Part shown: positions 33,190-40,689 of the stretch, piece after piece
How positions within the stretch are numbered: the first letter of the stretch is position 1
Layout of the letters: the number at the start of each line of letters is the position of its first letter
Source of the DNA: an uncultured Oscillibacter sp.
GTDB lineage: Bacteria > Bacillota > Clostridia > Oscillospirales > Oscillospiraceae
Assembly (NCBI GenBank): GCA_910585385.1
Contig: CAJUDV010000002.1
Location: 1-64,000 of the forward strand
Direction: 5' to 3'
Length of the DNA: 64,000 nucleotides
Notes under the pieces: model-generated
Databases searched by the model: none
What the model was told of the DNA's origin: nothing
The model's input: the letters and a program-made list of their open reading frames with translations, nothing else
Program-made: the position numbers and the translations under genes

Positions 33190-34119
33190 CTCCGAAAACA
33201 TGGGTGTGGAGAGGTAGCGGCCGCCGGTGTCCGGCAGCAGGGCCACAATGGTCTTCCCCCTGTTTTCGGGGCGCTTGGCCAGCTGGACTGCGGCCCAGAC
33301 CGCCGCGCCGGAGGAGATGCCCACCAGCACGCCTTCACTCCGGCCGACCTGTCTCCCGGCGGCGAAGGCGTCATCGCTCTCCACGGTCATTACCTCGTCG
33401 TAGACGCTGGTGTCCAGCACTTCCGGCACGAAGCCGGCGCCGATCCCCTGGATCTTGTGACTGCCCCCGGCGCCCCTGCTGAGCACCGGGGAGCCGGCGG
33501 GCTCTACCGCCACCACCCTTACCGCAGGATTCCGCCTCTTCAAATACTGGCCCACGCCGGTAATGGTGCCGCCGGTGCCCACGCCGGCCACGAAGACGTC
33601 CACCTGGCCGGCGGTGTCCTCCCAGATCTCCGGGCCGGTGGAGGTCCTGTGGGCGGCGGAGTTGGCGGGGTTGACAAACTGGCCGGGGACAAAGCTGCCC
33701 GGAATTTCCGCGGCCAGTTCGTCCGCTCTGGCTATGGCGCCCCGCATGCCCAAAGCGCCCTCCGTCAGCACCACCTCCGCGCCGTAGGCCCTCATCAGCT
33801 GGCGGCGCTCTACGCTCATAGTGTCCGGCATGACGATGATGAGGCGGTAGCCCCGGGCGGCGGCCACGGAGGCGAGGCCGATGCCGGTGTTGCCGGAGGT
33901 TGGCTCAATAATGACGGAGCCGGCCCTTAGAAGCCCCCGGGACTCCGCGTCGTCGATCATGGCCTTGGCAACGCGGTCCTTTACGCTGCCGGCGGGATTG
34001 AGATACTCCAGCTTGGCCAGGATCCTGGCCTCCAGATTCTCCTGCCGCTGGATGCGGACCAGCTCCAGCAGGGGCGTTCTGCCAATCAGCTGGTCGACCG
34101 ATGTGTAGATTCTGCTCAT
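33187..34119 (-). CDS. cysK: Cysteine synthase (O-acetylserine sulfhydrylase)
   Basis: 310 residues, normal. PLP lysine in NPAGSVKDRVA, substrate loop PTSGNTGIGLA, glycine-rich PLP phosphate loop GVGTGGTITGVGQYL, and C-terminal YLSTPMFSE. It condenses O-acetylserine with sulfide to make cysteine. The stop TAG is supplied by the adjoining MITE, apparently without loss of conserved sequence. Divergent from an Rrf2/IscR-like regulator; a TTGACA-N17-TACAAT promoter and a palindromic operator lie ahead of it. Confidence 0.95.
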   Translation of the reverse strand: MSRIYTSVDQLIGRTPLLELVRIQRQENLEARILAKLEYLNPAGSVKDRVAKAMIDDAESRGLLRAGSVIIEPTSGNTGIGLASVAAARGYRLIIVMPDTMSVERRQLMRAYGAEVVLTEGALGMRGAIARADELAAEIPGSFVPGQFVNPANSAAHRTSTGPEIWEDTAGQVDVFVAGVGTGGTITGVGQYLKRRNPAVRVVAVEPAGSPVLSRGAGGSHKIQGIGAGFVPEVLDTSVYDEVMTVESDDAFAAGRQVGRSEGVLVGISSGAAVWAAVQLAKRPENRGKTIVALLPDTGGRYLSTPMFSE

Positions 34120-34182
34120 AGTGGGATTCCTCCTGTAATGGCGGCTGACGGATTGACGGGGAACAGGCGGGGCGCTGCCGGG

Positions 34183-34304
34183 GGATTCATACCGAATCCT
34201 AGTTTTTGGATGGCTCTATGTGGATTGTAGACCCGGCGGAGGGAGCTGTCAAGGGAGGGAGGCGGACGTTTTCGGTTGATTTCCCATGAGCCGTGCTGTA
34301 TAAT
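34183..34304. promoter_or_regulatory. Divergent cysK / Rrf2 promoters with palindromic operator
   Basis: Minus strand (cysK): TTGACA (34247-34252), 17 bp, TACAAT (34224-34229). Plus strand (regulator): TTGATT (34276-34281), 17 bp, TATAAT (34299-34304). An inverted repeat GGATTC-ATACC-GAATCC (34183-34199) lies about 20 bp downstream of the cysK start point, a good place for a repressor such as the neighbouring Rrf2 protein. Confidence 0.78.
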
Positions 34305-34330
34305 GGGGTTAACACATATGGAGGTGCGTC

Positions 34331-34741
34331 ATGCTGATCTCGACAAAGGGCAGGTACGCGCTGAGGGTCATGGCCGACCTGGCCCGGCGCCCCTTGGAGG
34401 AGTATGTTCCGCTGAAGGAGATCGCCCAGCGGCAGGAGATTTCGGAGAAGTATCTGGAGGCGATCATTAAGATTCTGGTGAAGGCCGAGCTGCTCAGCGG
34501 CGTTCGGGGAAAGGGCGGCGGCTACAAACTGACGCGGGCCCCTGAACAGTATACGGTGGGCGCCGTTCTGCGGCTGACGGAGGAGTCTCTGGCGCCGGTG
34601 GCCTGCCTGGAGGAGGACGCCAGCCCCTGCGCCAGGGCGGCGGAGTGCCCGACGCTGCCCCTGTGGCGGGGCCTGGACCGGGTGATCAGCGAATACCTGG
34701 AGCGGGTGACCCTGGCGGATCTGCTGGAGGGACGGGTCTGA
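34331..34741 (+). CDS. Rrf2 family regulator with IscR-like cysteines
   Basis: 136 residues. The winged helix begins MLISTKGRYALRVMADLARR, with the wing GVRGKGGGYKLTRAP. Three cysteines C-x7-C-x5-C (ACLEEDASPCARAAECPT) match the Fe-S ligand positions of IscR, although the first gap is longer than in E. coli IscR. CymR-type cysteine regulators lack these cysteines. It likely represses the divergent cysK in response to cysteine or Fe-S status. The promoter is strong and reads only this gene. Confidence 0.88.
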   Translation: MLISTKGRYALRVMADLARRPLEEYVPLKEIAQRQEISEKYLEAIIKILVKAELLSGVRGKGGGYKLTRAPEQYTVGAVLRLTEESLAPVACLEEDASPCARAAECPTLPLWRGLDRVISEYLERVTLADLLEGRV

Positions 34742-34996
34742 GAGGCCGGCGGCTGCGGTATGGCCGGAGCGGGAGCCGCCGGACTGTCCGCGGAAAAGGG
34801 CATTGGGCCGACGGCTGTGCGGCATCATCAATCCGGACAGAGCGGGGGCGCCTCGTGAAGGGGCGGCCCTGTTTTTTCGGTTTCAGGGAGAAATGCGGCG
34901 TGCGGAACCAAGAGGAACGCGCTGCGGGAGCCCATGGCGGAAGGACCTCTTCCGCCCCGGCTTCCGGCACCTTCGCCCCCATGTCCGGCGCCTGGG

Positions 34997-36034
34997 TCAA
35001 TCCTCCAGATTTTCCGCGCAGAGGATGTGGATTTGCTGCTGTCCGGCGTCCGGCGGCCTCTTTTTCCGGAGCTGGTTCCGAAGCAGCAGAAGGGGGAGAT
35101 ACCCCTGCTGCCTCAGGTCCTGGGGAATGGTGAAGTCCACGGCGCCGGAGCGGATGAGCTGCCGGACGCTCTCGTTGATGTCATGGCAGACCACGTGGAC
35201 CTGGCCGGTCTTTCCGGCCCGGGCGATGGCGGCGCAGCAGCCGGAGACGCTGAGGTTTGCCATGTAGACGCCCCGCAGCTCCGGCTGTCTCTCCAGGGTC
35301 TCCCCCACCACCCGGAGGGTTGTCTCATAGTCGTTGAAGGTCTCCCGGACGATGATCCGCTCCGGGGGAACGCCCAGCTCTGCCAGCCGCTCCCGGAAGC
35401 CGTCCAGCCGCTGGCGGTGGCCGTCAAATTTCAGGTTTCCGGCGGTGGCCAGAATGGGCCCCCGGCCTGAGACGCACTTGTGGAGAAGTCCCGCGGCCAC
35501 GCGGCCCGCCTGGCGGATGCTCTGCCCCACAAAGCACAGCCGGCCGCTCTCCGGCAGGTCGGAGTTAAAGGTCACGCAGGGGATTCCCTCCGCCGCTCTG
35601 GCGGCGATCCAGCCTTGAATGGCCGGGTCGTTGACGGCGCATACGGCAAAGCCCTCCGCGCCCTCGCCCCGCATGAGCTCCAGCAGCTCCGCCGCCTCCT
35701 GGGGCAGGTCGGTCTCGCAGCGCCGGATCAGCACCCGCACCCGGGACTCCTCCAGCTCCTCGCAGGCCTGGCGGACGCCCTGGATGACCTCGGTCCGGAA
35801 TTGACCCTCCCAGTTGGGCAGCAGGACCCCCAGGGTCAGCGGACGGAGGGAGGCTTCGGCCTGCCGCCGGTAGGTCTCCCGGGGGGAGAGGTAGCCCAGC
35901 TCCCGCATGGCCGCCAGCACCCGCTGGCGGACCGCCTCGTTTACATGGGGGCGGTCGTTCAAAACCCGGTCCACCGTCCCGCGGGAGACTCCCGCCAGCT
36001 CCGCCACCATTTGAATCGTCGGTCTGCCGCCCAT
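34997..36034 (-). CDS. LacI family transcriptional regulator
   Basis: 345 residues. Helix-turn-helix at the N-terminus (TIQMVAELAGVSRGTVDRVL) followed by a periplasmic-binding-like sugar-sensing domain (PLTLGVLLPNWEGQFRTEVI ... HVVCHDINESVRQLIRSGAV). ATG 36034 lies eight bases after GGAGG; an ATG 6 bp upstream is too close. Divergent from the isomerase/IolG operon, with the same palindrome TGTGC-N3-GCACA ahead of both, so it probably represses both and is released by an inositol-like sugar. 34742-34996 downstream holds no gene that I can see. Confidence 0.9.
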   Translation of the reverse strand: MGGRPTIQMVAELAGVSRGTVDRVLNDRPHVNEAVRQRVLAAMRELGYLSPRETYRRQAEASLRPLTLGVLLPNWEGQFRTEVIQGVRQACEELEESRVRVLIRRCETDLPQEAAELLELMRGEGAEGFAVCAVNDPAIQGWIAARAAEGIPCVTFNSDLPESGRLCFVGQSIRQAGRVAAGLLHKCVSGRGPILATAGNLKFDGHRQRLDGFRERLAELGVPPERIIVRETFNDYETTLRVVGETLERQPELRGVYMANLSVSGCCAAIARAGKTGQVHVVCHDINESVRQLIRSGAVDFTIPQDLRQQGYLPLLLLRNQLRKKRPPDAGQQQIHILCAENLED

Positions 36035-36049
36035 CCGCATTGCCTCCTG

Positions 36050-36243
36050 TTGTGCGCTGCACAATTGTTGTCTCAATCATATATAAAAAGGGCCGCTCTG
36101 TCAATCTGCAAAAAACAACTCTGCGTTTTTGGGCAGGTTTATGAATTTTAAAGAATCATTCCAACGGCTGTTGACAATTGCCCGGAATGTGGTATTCTTT
36201 CTGTAACACCGATATGTGCATAGCACAATTTGGGTATAGCACA
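36050..36243. promoter_or_regulatory. Divergent promoters with matched LacI-type operators
   Basis: Minus promoter: TTGACA (36099-36104), 17 bp, TATGAT (36076-36081), with operator TTGTGC-GCT-GCACAA (36050-36064) downstream. Plus promoter: TTGACA (36171-36176), 16 bp, TATTCT (36193-36198), with operators TGTGC-ATA-GCACA (36215-36227) and TGGGT-ATA-GCACA (36231-36243) spaced 16 bp apart. All sites lie near or after the start points, the arrangement of roadblock repression. Confidence 0.85.
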
Positions 36244-36262
36244 CAAAGAGGAGGACTGGGAC

Positions 36263-37048
36263 ATGGTATTTCAAAAATCAGCCTGTATTGAGCCGATGTA
36301 CGGCGAGCTTCCCTTTCTGGAGCGCTTCCAGGCGGCGAAGGACGACGGTTTCGCGTTTGTGGAATTCTGGAGCTGGACGGACAAGGATCTGGACGCCGTG
36401 AAGGCGGCGGCGGAGCGGGCCGGGATAGGCATCGCCGGCTTCAATGGGGATGCGGAGCTGTCCCTGGTCGATCCCAGCCAAAAGGAGGCGTATCTGGACT
36501 TCCTCCGCCGCTCTGTGGAGGCGGCGAAGAGGGTGGGGGCGCGGTCTCTCACCATCCACTCCAATGGCCTGGGGGAGGGCGGCGCCGTCATCGATTCCTA
36601 TGACGGGCTCAGCGGCACGGTGAAGCTCTGCGCCATGTTCGACACCCTGCGGGAGTGCGCGCGGATTGCGGAGGAGAGCGGCGTTCTGATGAACCTGGAG
36701 CCGCTGAATATCGTCAAGGACCATGTGGGCAACTTCCTGGCTTCCACCCGGATGGCGGCGGAGATGACCCGGCTCATCGGCTCCCCCGGGCTCAAGGTGC
36801 TCTACGATGTGTACCACGCGCAGCTCAACGAGGGCGGCCTCTGCGGCAGCATCCGGGCCTATGGGGACCAGTTCGGCCACATCCATGTGGCGGACGCCCC
36901 CGGCCGCCACGAGCCCGGCACCGGTGAGATTAACTGCGCCAATGTGCTGAAATGCCTGGAGGAGAACGGCTACGCCGGACTCATCGGATTTGAGCTGATT
37001 CCCAAGACCACCACCGCCCAGGCGGTAAGGGCGATTGCGCGGCTTTGA
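36263..37048 (+). CDS. TIM-barrel sugar isomerase (hydroxypyruvate isomerase-like)
   Basis: 261 residues. AP endonuclease-2 / xylose isomerase-like TIM barrel: FVEFWSWTDKDL near the start, then metal-ligand glutamates in MNLEPLN, LYDVYHAQ, FGHIHVADAPGRHEPGTGE and FELIP. The arrangement resembles hydroxypyruvate isomerase (Hyi) and IolI/inosose isomerases. It precedes an IolG-like dehydrogenase by 18 bp, so a role in inositol or related polyol breakdown is likely; Hyi activity is the alternative. ATG 36263 follows GAGGAGG. Confidence 0.85.
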   Translation: MVFQKSACIEPMYGELPFLERFQAAKDDGFAFVEFWSWTDKDLDAVKAAAERAGIGIAGFNGDAELSLVDPSQKEAYLDFLRRSVEAAKRVGARSLTIHSNGLGEGGAVIDSYDGLSGTVKLCAMFDTLRECARIAEESGVLMNLEPLNIVKDHVGNFLASTRMAAEMTRLIGSPGLKVLYDVYHAQLNEGGLCGSIRAYGDQFGHIHVADAPGRHEPGTGEINCANVLKCLEENGYAGLIGFELIPKTTTAQAVRAIARL

Positions 37049-37066
37049 ATTAGGAGGAGAAACGGT

Positions 37067-38083
37067 ATGGACACGATTAAAATCGGCATTATTGGAGCCG
37101 GCCGCATCGGCCGGGTCCACGCGGAGAACATCGTAAGATTCGTCCCGGAGATGGAGATCAAGACCGTCGCAGACCCCTATATGGGGGAGGAGGCGGCGGA
37201 GCTTCTCCGCCGCCTGGGCGTTCCCAATATTGCCGGCGACGCGGACGCCATTTTGACGGACCCCGAGATCAGGGCCGTCGTGGTCTGCTCTCCTACGGAC
37301 CTCCACGCGGAGTACGCCATCAGATCGGCGCGGGCGGGGAAGGACGTGTTTGTGGAGAAGCCGGTGGACTATCGGATTGAGCGGGTGAAAGAGGTCATCG
37401 ACGCGGCAAAAAAGGCGGGAGTGAAGCTCCAAGTGGGCTTTAACCGCCGGTTTGACCACAACCACCGGGCGGTCTATGAGGCAGTCCAGGCCGGAAAGGT
37501 GGGAAGGGTCAATCTGGTTAAAATCTCTTCCCGGGACCCGGAGCCCCCCTCCATCGGCTATGTGCGCGTTTCCGGCGGCATCTTCTACGACATGATGATT
37601 CACGATTTCGACATGGCCCGTTTTCTGGCGGGGTCTGAGGTGGCGGAGGTCTTCGCCTATGGCGGCGTGCTGGTGGACCCGGCCATTGGAGAGGCGGGCG
37701 ATGTGGACACCGCCGTGGTCACTCTGAAATTTGACAATGGCGCCATGGGCGTCATCGACAACAGCCGCAGGGCTGTCTACGGCTACGACCAGCGGGTGGA
37801 GGTCTTCGGGTCTGAAGGCGCGGTGATGGATGTGAACGACACCCCGGACAACGCCGTGTTTTACGGAGCGGACGGAACCGTCTCCGGCACCTGTTATAAA
37901 GTGATGTGGGACCGCTACACCGGGGCGTTCGCCGCCGAGCAAAGGGCCTTTGCGGACGCTGTCATCAACAATACGGAGCCCCAGGTCACCGGTGAGGATG
38001 GCCTCCGTTCCATCCTGATTGCCGCCGCTGCCGCGAAGTCCCTGAGGGAGGGCCGGCCCGTCGGGATGTCGGAGGTGGGCTGA
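37067..38083 (+). CDS. iolG: Inositol 2-dehydrogenase (IolG family)
   Basis: 338 residues, GFO/IDH/MocA family. NAD-binding Rossmann motif IGIIGAGRIGRVH, the cofactor-substrate lysine in EKPVDY, and the catalytic Asp/His in GGIFYDMMIHDFDMARF. IolG oxidises myo-inositol to 2-keto-myo-inositol. The rest of a myo-inositol pathway (IolE, IolD, IolB) is absent here, so the operon may handle one step, or a related polyol. AGGAGG site. Confidence 0.9.
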   Translation: MDTIKIGIIGAGRIGRVHAENIVRFVPEMEIKTVADPYMGEEAAELLRRLGVPNIAGDADAILTDPEIRAVVVCSPTDLHAEYAIRSARAGKDVFVEKPVDYRIERVKEVIDAAKKAGVKLQVGFNRRFDHNHRAVYEAVQAGKVGRVNLVKISSRDPEPPSIGYVRVSGGIFYDMMIHDFDMARFLAGSEVAEVFAYGGVLVDPAIGEAGDVDTAVVTLKFDNGAMGVIDNSRRAVYGYDQRVEVFGSEGAVMDVNDTPDNAVFYGADGTVSGTCYKVMWDRYTGAFAAEQRAFADAVINNTEPQVTGEDGLRSILIAAAAAKSLREGRPVGMSEVG

Positions 38084-38105
38084 GCGGTCTTTGGGGCGGA
38101 CGCGT

Positions 38106-38157
38106 AATAGACCATTGCCGCCGGAGCGCCATGGCGCTCCGGCGGCAATGGTCTATT
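38106..38157. terminator. 52-bp perfect palindrome with terminator tail
   Basis: AATAGACCATTGCCGCCGGA and the following bases to 38131 are mirrored exactly to 38157, with no loop, then TTT. It can end both the iolG operon and the convergent recQ transcript. A loopless 26-bp arm is unusual even for terminators. Confidence 0.8.
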
Positions 38158-38253
38158 TTGGCGGGGGCTGCCTGTTTGCGCCAATGAGGGAGGCCGCCGG
38201 CCGGGGAAACGCCGTGGGCTCAAGCGTCGATTCCGCCGGACCGCCGTCCGGCG

Positions 38254-40077
38254 CTATTGGCCGCAAAAGCGCTCAATCTCCCCCAGGAACGCCTCTCCAT
38301 AGCGGCTGGCCTTGGCGTCGCCCACGCCGCTCACCGTCCGCAGCTCCTCCATGGTCCGGGGCTGGAGGACCGCCATCTCCCGCAGGGTTTTGTCGGAGAA
38401 CACCACGTAGGCCGGGACGCCCTGCCGCCGGGCGGTCCGGGCCCGCAGGGCGCGAAGGCGGCCGAAGAGCTCCGCCTGGCCGCCCTCCAGCTCCGTGGGA
38501 ACCGGGCGGCGCACGGCCGCGGCGGGCCGCGCCTCCTCCACCGTCCGCATGTACAGCGCCGGCCCGTTTCGGGCGACGTCCTCCGCCCGCTCCCCCAGCA
38601 GCAGCACCGGGTACTGTCCCGGGGAGAGGGAGAGGATGCCCTCGTCCAGCAGAAAGCGGATGCGCTCCCGCACTTCCCTCTGGGTCAGATCCCCCAGCGC
38701 GCCGTAGTGGGCCTGGCGCTCCATGCGGTACTTCCGCACCCGGTCGGTATCCGCCCCGCAGAGGGTCTCTACGATGGCCCCCGCGCCGAAGCGCTGCCCT
38801 GTCTCCGCCACGCACCGGACGATGGCCCGGGCCTCCCGGCCCACCTCCACTTCCTTAAAATTGTGGAGGCAGTTGTAGCAGGCGCCGCAGTAGTCCGGGG
38901 CGTCCTGGCCGAAGTACCGCAGGATGTACTGGCGCAGACAGTGACGGGTATGGCAGTAAGCGGCCATCTGCCGCAGCCGCTGGAGGTCCCGCTCCCGCAG
39001 CCGCTCCGCCGCGGCGCTGTCCAGGCCCTCCCGGGCCTCAGCGTGGGTGATGAGGTATTCGCCCGTCCGCACATCCTGGCCGCTGTACAGCAGCACGCAG
39101 GTAGAGGGCAGTCCGTCCCGGCCCGCCCGGCCTGCCTCCTGATAATAGCTCTCCATGTCCTTGGGCATGTTGTAGTGGACCACATACCGCACGTCGGACT
39201 TGTCAATGCCCATGCCGAAGGCGTTGGTGGCCACCATCACCTGGGCCCGGTCATAGAGAAAGTCCTCCTGGCTTTGGCGGCGCTCCTCCGGCTCCAGGCC
39301 CGCGTGGTAGCGGGCGGCCCCGATTCCCCGGTCCCGCAGGAACCGGCACACCTCCTCCACCGCTTTGCGGGTGGCGCAGTAGACGATGCCGCACTTGCCG
39401 GGGCGGCTCTTCACCAGCTCCAGCAGGGCGGCTTTTTTGTCACTGGGCTGGCGGACCTCGAAATAGAGGTTCTCCCGGTCAAACCCGGTGGCCGCGCGGA
39501 GAGGGTCCCGCAGGGCCAGCAGGTTTTCTATATCCGCCTTCACGTCCGGCGTGGCGGTGGCGGTGAAGGCCCCCACCGGGGGCCGCTTTGGCAGGGAGGA
39601 GACAAAGGCGGGGATATTTAAGTAGGAGGGCCGGAAGTCCTGGCCCCACTGGGAGATACAGTGCGCCTCGTCCACCGCCACCAGGGAGATGTCCGCCGCC
39701 TGGGCGAAGGAGCGGAAGCCCTCGGTCTCCAGCCGCTCCGGGGCCGCGTAGATGATCTTGTACCGCCCCTCCTTTGCCCGGTCCAGGGCCAGCAGATACT
39801 GGCGGAAGGTAAGGCTGCTGTTCAAAAACGCCGCCGGGACGCCCATCTGCACCAGGGCCGTTACCTGGTCCCGCATCAGCGACACCAGGGGCGAGATCAC
39901 CAGGGTGATCCCCGGCAGCAGCAGGGCGGGGATCTGGTAGCACACCGACTTTCCCGCCCCGGTGGGCATGATGGCCAGGGCGTCCCGCCCGCTGAAAAGG
40001 GCGTCGATCACCGCCTCCTGCCCGCCCCGGAAGGCGTCGTAGCCGAAATAGGTTTTCAGGGCTTCCTCTTTGGTCAT
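38254..40077 (-). CDS. recQ: ATP-dependent DNA helicase RecQ
   Basis: 607 residues. Q-like N-terminus FGYDAFRGGQEAVI, Walker A with K43 in PTGAGKSVCYQIPALLL, DEAH box VAVDEAHCISQWGQDFRPSY, and motif VI QEAGRAGRDGLPS. Next a zinc-binding RQC cysteine set (YCHTRHCLRQYI, CGACYNC), and a C-terminal HRDC domain (LFGRLRALRARTARRQGVPA). It unwinds DNA 3' to 5' in recombination and repair. Minus strand, GAGAGGA site, not obviously part of an operon. Confidence 0.96.
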   Translation of the reverse strand: MTKEEALKTYFGYDAFRGGQEAVIDALFSGRDALAIMPTGAGKSVCYQIPALLLPGITLVISPLVSLMRDQVTALVQMGVPAAFLNSSLTFRQYLLALDRAKEGRYKIIYAAPERLETEGFRSFAQAADISLVAVDEAHCISQWGQDFRPSYLNIPAFVSSLPKRPPVGAFTATATPDVKADIENLLALRDPLRAATGFDRENLYFEVRQPSDKKAALLELVKSRPGKCGIVYCATRKAVEEVCRFLRDRGIGAARYHAGLEPEERRQSQEDFLYDRAQVMVATNAFGMGIDKSDVRYVVHYNMPKDMESYYQEAGRAGRDGLPSTCVLLYSGQDVRTGEYLITHAEAREGLDSAAAERLRERDLQRLRQMAAYCHTRHCLRQYILRYFGQDAPDYCGACYNCLHNFKEVEVGREARAIVRCVAETGQRFGAGAIVETLCGADTDRVRKYRMERQAHYGALGDLTQREVRERIRFLLDEGILSLSPGQYPVLLLGERAEDVARNGPALYMRTVEEARPAAAVRRPVPTELEGGQAELFGRLRALRARTARRQGVPAYVVFSDKTLREMAVLQPRTMEELRTVSGVGDAKASRYGEAFLGEIERFCGQ

Positions 40078-40197
40078 GGCTCGTCCTCTCTTTCTCCGGG
40101 GCTATTGTACCACGTTCCGCCGGGTTTTGCACGGGGTTTTTCCGGGGGGAGATACCGCCCCGCTGTGCGGGGCTCTTGAAAAGTTTTGAGATTCCCC

Positions 40198-40250
40198 TTG
40201 ACATTACTACAAGCACGTAGTAACATGATGATGTACTACATCGCTGTAGT
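40198..40250 (+). promoter_or_regulatory. BlaI-type promoter with two operator palindromes
   Basis: TTGACA (40198-40203), 17 bp, TAACAT (40221-40226). TTACTAC-N6-GTAGTAA (40204-40223) sits between -35 and -10, and ACTACA-N4-TGTAGT (40235-40250) lies just after the start point. Both contain the TACA/TGTA core recognised by BlaI/MecI repressors. A hairpin GCCCCGC-TGT-GCGGGGC (40157-40173) lies upstream in the divergent gap. Confidence 0.85.
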
Positions 40251-40311
40251 TTATCGCCGGCGTCCGGAGAGGGCCCTTTCCGGCGTGCGGCCAACAGGGA
40301 GGTTGTTGTGT

Positions 40312-40689
40312 ATGGAGTTCTTTCAGAGCCTGTCCGAATCCGAGATGGAGATCATGCGGTATGTGTGGGAGTCCGGCGACGCCGTGACCACGTCCATTTT
40401 GCTGGCGGTCTTCGCCCACAAGGGCTGGAAGGTCCAGACCGTCTCCACCTTCCTCACGCGCCTGGCGGACAAGGGCGCGCTGCGGGTGGAGAAGCGGGGC
40501 AAGGCCAACGTCTATTTCCCCGCCGTGACGGAGGCGGAGTACCACGAGCTGGAGGCCCGGCACCTGGTGGACTCCAAGTACCACGGGTCCGTGCTGGACT
40601 TTCTGACGGCGTTTTACGGCGGCAAGGGCCTGAGCCCCCAGGAGGCCGCCGAGCTGAAGCGCTGGTTTGACAGGGAGGCGGGCGTATGA
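40312..40689 (+). CDS. blaI: BlaI/MecI family repressor
   Basis: 125 residues: SLSESEMEIMRYVWESGDAV, VQTVSTFLTRLADKGALRVE and KRGKANVYFPAVTEAEY form the winged helix; the C-terminal helices mediate dimerisation. Family members bind TACA/TGTA palindromes and are inactivated by a membrane protease of the BlaR1/M56 type, which is exactly the next gene (ATGA overlap). ATG 40312 follows CAGGGAGG. Confidence 0.93.
   Translation: MEFFQSLSESEMEIMRYVWESGDAVTTSILLAVFAHKGWKVQTVSTFLTRLADKGALRVEKRGKANVYFPAVTEAEYHELEARHLVDSKYHGSVLDFLTAFYGGKGLSPQEAAELKRWFDREAGV

Noticed and set aside
34742..34996. Short plus-strand frames between the Rrf2 and LacI genes
   Set aside because: Arg/Pro-rich, no ribosome sites, and they run into the antisense of the LacI gene.
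36278..37942. 554-codon open frame antisense to the isomerase and iolG genes
   Set aside because: Spans two well-supported genes and their intergenic region; no family resemblance.
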